A DNA stretch of 64,000 nucleotides from the NCBI GenBank assembly GCA_963791885.1, contig CAWBUL010000008.1, positions 124,001 to 188,000 on the forward strand. The letters are read 5' to 3'. Below, in pieces: positions 61,317 through 64,000 of the stretch (position 1 is the stretch's first letter; each line of letters begins with the position of its first letter). The DNA is from CAVSUZ01 sp963791885 (lineage in GTDB: Bacteria > Pseudomonadota > Alphaproteobacteria > Acetobacterales > Acetobacteraceae). The notes under the pieces are model-generated. The model ran no database searches, had not been told where the DNA came from, and worked only from the letters and a program-made list of their open reading frames with translations. A program made the position numbers and the translations under genes.

Positions 61317-62384
61317 CGGACCGTCTCCATCAGGCGGGCATAGGTCTCCCGCGGGTTATCGATCATGATCCGCCGCACCAAGCTGGCCGGCAAGCCAGGA
61401 GGCAGCGCGGCGGTCCCATCGAAATGCCAATGTGGGTAGTCGGTGGCGAACAGCAGCATCTGATCGGAGCCCATGTGCTCCCATAGACGCTCCACCACCC
61501 CCGGATCATCCGGGACATCGAAAGGCTGAACGGTCAGTCGTACGTGATCCCGCACGATCTCGGTCGGTGAGCGATCCACCCACGGCACTTCCAGCCGCAG
61601 CCCGCGCCAGAACTTGGTCAGCCGCCACAGATGGGCCGGCAGCCAGGACACGCCGGACTCGATCAGCACCACCGTCAGGCCGGGGAACTTGGTGAACACG
61701 CCCTCCGCTACCAGCGACGATACTGCGGACTGGAAGCCCGGCGCCTGGGCGGCGTAGTCCTCAGTGTAGTAGCTCGGCCAGCCCACGGGCGTGACCGGAT
61801 GACGATAGGTGCTGCCGGCATGGATGCCGACCGGCAACCCGTGCTTCTCGGCAGCGGCGTAGATTGGCCAGTACTGCCGCTTCCCCAGCGGAGCATCCAG
61901 CATCAGCGGTATCAGCACCTGGACGAAGCGCCGATCCGGCGCCACCCGATCGATCTCCTCCACCGCCAGCTCGGCATTCTGCGTCGGGATCACGATCGAG
62001 GCCCGCAGCCGAGGCTCCTTGTCCAGCCACTCCTTCGCCATCCAGTCATTGATCGCGCGAGCGAAGCCGGCACCCATATCCTCACTGAACAGCAGCGGCG
62101 CGCCGTACAGGCAGTTGCAGATGGCAATGCTGGAACCGAACGCATCCAGCGCATCGCGCCGCAGCAAATCCAGATCCGATCCCGGTTTACCGGACTGCGG
62201 GCGCCAATCGGGCCGAGACGTCAGCGGCGCATTCGCCGGATACGCAATGGACTCCAGATCGTGCAGCCCGCGCTGCACCACGCTGTCCCGCCAATGATCC
62301 GCGAGATAGGGCAGCAGCGACTTCAATCCAGGGACGGCGGGATGGATATCGCAGTCAATTCCACCAACAGGGAGCGGAACTCAT
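61313..62384 (-). pseudogene. Second amidohydrolase (paralogue), frameshift near its start
   Basis: The coding frame reads GGIDCDIHPAVPGLKSLLPYL, GSSIAICNCLYGAP, VGIHAGSTYRHPV, ESGVSWLPAHLWRLTKFW and FATDYPHWHFDG, clearly related to the neighbouring amidohydrolase. In this frame the only nearby start is TTG 62326, which would cut off the conserved D-C-D-I-H-P metal motif. The ATG at 62384 is one base out of frame; removing one C from CCC (62370-62372) gives MSSAPVGGIDCDIHP. The restored protein is about 356 residues. Tandem paralogues in this family often act as heteromers or on similar substrates. Confidence 0.82.
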
Positions 62385-62442
62385 GACATGATCCGGAAGC
62401 AGAAACACCCACCATAGCCCGCCGCTGCCGCGCGGGAAAACA

Positions 62443-64000
62443 TCACTGGTTCGCCTCCGACAGGATGATCTGCGACGCCCGTTCCCCAATCGCAATCGAC
62501 GGTGCGTTGGTATTCGACGAAACGATGAACGGCATGACCGAGGCATCGACCACGCGCAGCCCATCAACCCCGTACACGCGGCAATTGGCATCGACGACGG
62601 CCAAGGCATCGGTGCCCATCCGGCAGGTGCCGACCGGATGATACGATGTCTGCCCATTGGCGCGGATGTAATCCATCAGTGCATCATCGCCCTCCATCTC
62701 CGGACCGGGCCGTGTCTCCTCGACGAAGTACCGCTTCATCGGCTCCTGCGCGGCGATCCTGCGCACCATCCGCAGCCCGCGCAGCGCCGCGTCGCGGTCC
62801 CCCTGCGTCGCCAGGTAATTCGCCACGATCCGCGGAGGCTGCGACGGATCGGGTGTCACCGCGTGCACCGATCCGCGGGACTCCGGATACAGCTGAAAAT
62901 AACCGATCGACAGACCCGAGAACGGATCCACGCCCGAGCCAGCAGCCTCTTTCGACCGATCCGGTGAGCTGATCTGGTGCAGGCTGGATCTTCGTATCCG
63001 GGTACGGACTATCGGGCGACACGCGCGCCAGCGCATGGATCATCGCGCTGGACCCGGCAAACACGCCGGTCCCATTCATCTGATAGCGCAGGAAGGGCAG
63101 GGCGCCCCGCAGCCACGGGTGCTTGACCAGGTCGTTCAGCGACAGCACGCCGCGCGAGCGATACGTGACGCGCGTATGGTAATGGTCCTGCAGGTTCTCC
63201 CCCACCCCCGGCAGGTCGTGCACCACCGCAATCCCCAACCCACGCAGCCGGCCACCATCGCCGACACCCGACAACTCAAGAATCTGAGGCGATTGAATCG
63301 CCCCGGCGGCGATGATCACATCGCGTTTCGCATGCGCGATCGTGGTCGCACCATTCCGCCGGAACGCCACGCCGGTCGCGCGCTTGCCGTCGAACAGGAT
63401 GCGTTCGACCGCCGCGTTCGTCTCCGCCCGCACATTGCCCCGCGCCAGCGCCGGCCGGAGATACCCGACAGCGCTGCTGCACCGTTCCCCGCGCCGCGTC
63501 GTCACCTGAAGACGGCAGACGCCTTCGTGGCTCGTACCGTTGTAGTCCGCATTGGCCGGGATGCCGGCAGCGACGGCCAATTCGATGAACGCATCCACGA
63601 TCGGCTCATTCCGCAACAGCACCTCGATCGAGAGCGGCCCACCGCGGCCCCGTGTCGCCGGATCACCATCGGGAAAATCCTCCATCCCCCGCATGACCTG
63701 CTCCATCGCCGCCCAGTCCCAACCCGGACAGCCGGTCGCGGCCCATTCGTCGTACCGGTTGGGATCGCCGCGCACCCAGATCATGCCGTTCACACTGCTC
63801 GACCCGCCGAGTAGCTTGCCGCGCGGCCAGTAAAGGCGCCGGTTACCCGTGGCCGCTTCCGGCTCGGTCTCGAACTTCCACACGTAACGCTCATCCTGGA
63901 TGATCTTCCCGACCCCGAGCGGAATGCGGATCCACCGCCCGGTATCGGGCGCGCCCGCCTCCAGCAGCAGCACGCGCCGCCCGGCATCCGCCAGTCGCGC
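62443..64000 (-). pseudogene. GMC oxidoreductase (choline dehydrogenase-like), frameshifted, 5' end outside window
   Basis: FAD-dependent GMC enzyme; the N-terminal Rossmann motif is beyond the right edge, and ARLADAGRRVLLLEAG is the first readable part. RGKLLGGSSSVNGMIWVRG and AAGAIQSPQILELSGVGD are the two GMC signatures. The C-terminal third is in another frame: HQISSPDRSKEAAGSGVDPFSG, YLATQGDRDAALRGLRMVRRI and SYHPVGTCRMG with the catalytic His. Removing one C from CC (62982-62983, coding strand) joins them as PDTKIQLHQISS. It is the upstream-most gene of the amidohydrolase operon. Such enzymes oxidise alcohols to aldehydes. Confidence 0.85.

Noticed and set aside
1..64000. tRNA, rRNA, transposase, integrase or prophage genes
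   Set aside because: None was recognised by eye on either strand; short RNA genes could still be missed without a covariance search.

Overview
The window is GC-rich, densely coded bacterial chromosome. Several features point to an alphaproteobacterium, most likely an Acetobacteraceae/Rhodospirillales relative. These are the cmk-aroA pair next to a FYDLN-acid (TIGR02300-type) gene, a hopanoid C-3 methylase (hpnR), an intein-like Hint-domain protein, many twin-arginine-type lipid or periplasmic binding proteins, and heavy investment in ABC importers and small-molecule catabolism. No rRNA, tRNA, transposase, integrase or phage gene was recognised. The taxonomic call is an inference from gene content, not a phylogeny.

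Layout. 1-3.6 kb: two sugar ABC permeases (one cut by the window edge), a Rap1a/Tai-like secreted protein, a glycine-zipper lipoprotein and a peptide-type binding protein. 3.7-7.7 kb: a broken DUF4239 membrane protein, a broken Hint-domain protein and hpnR. 7.7-17.4 kb: SMP-30 hydrolase, cmk, aroA and FYDLN protein, an SHMT-like enzyme divergent from a ThDP enzyme, an MFS protein and recG. 17.3-19.4 kb: a decayed phosphonate (2-aminoethylphosphonate/phosphonoacetate) catabolic locus. 19.4-28.3 kb: aminotransferase, an orphan molybdenum hydroxylase large subunit, VapBC, LysR divergent from GNAT and MFS, a PCMT-like methyltransferase and a sigma-like remnant. 28.4-33 kb: aldo/keto reductase, NAD synthetase, alanine dehydrogenase and a cupin, then a 14-bp tandem repeat. 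33-38.3 kb: a complete sugar ABC importer co-transcribed with a GH63/MGH1-like glycosidase. 38.3-38.8 kb: BrnA with a broken BrnT. 39-43.3 kb: CaiB/BaiF CoA-transferase, a di-iron ferritin-like protein, SDR and secernin-like peptidase. 43.4-46.2 kb: ribose/fructose-type ABC importer genes. 46.2-50.4 kb: DedA, Pal, SDR, purB and TerC. 50.4-64 kb: a sulfatase and a large catabolic block with a dipeptide-type ABC importer, acyl-CoA-dehydrogenase-like flavoprotein, TauD dioxygenase, lipoprotein, two amidohydrolases and a GMC oxidoreductase that leaves the window.

The most striking property of the window is that at least eleven genes, including conserved recG, are split by a one-base change. In every case a single-base change in the length of a short run of identical bases restores the expected protein. 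This looks more like systematic run-length error in the assembly than eleven independent pseudogenes, and it changes how the broken genes should be read. Three disruptions do not fit that pattern and look biological or structural: a 16-bp tandem duplication in brnT, and large internal losses in the phnY and phnA homologues.
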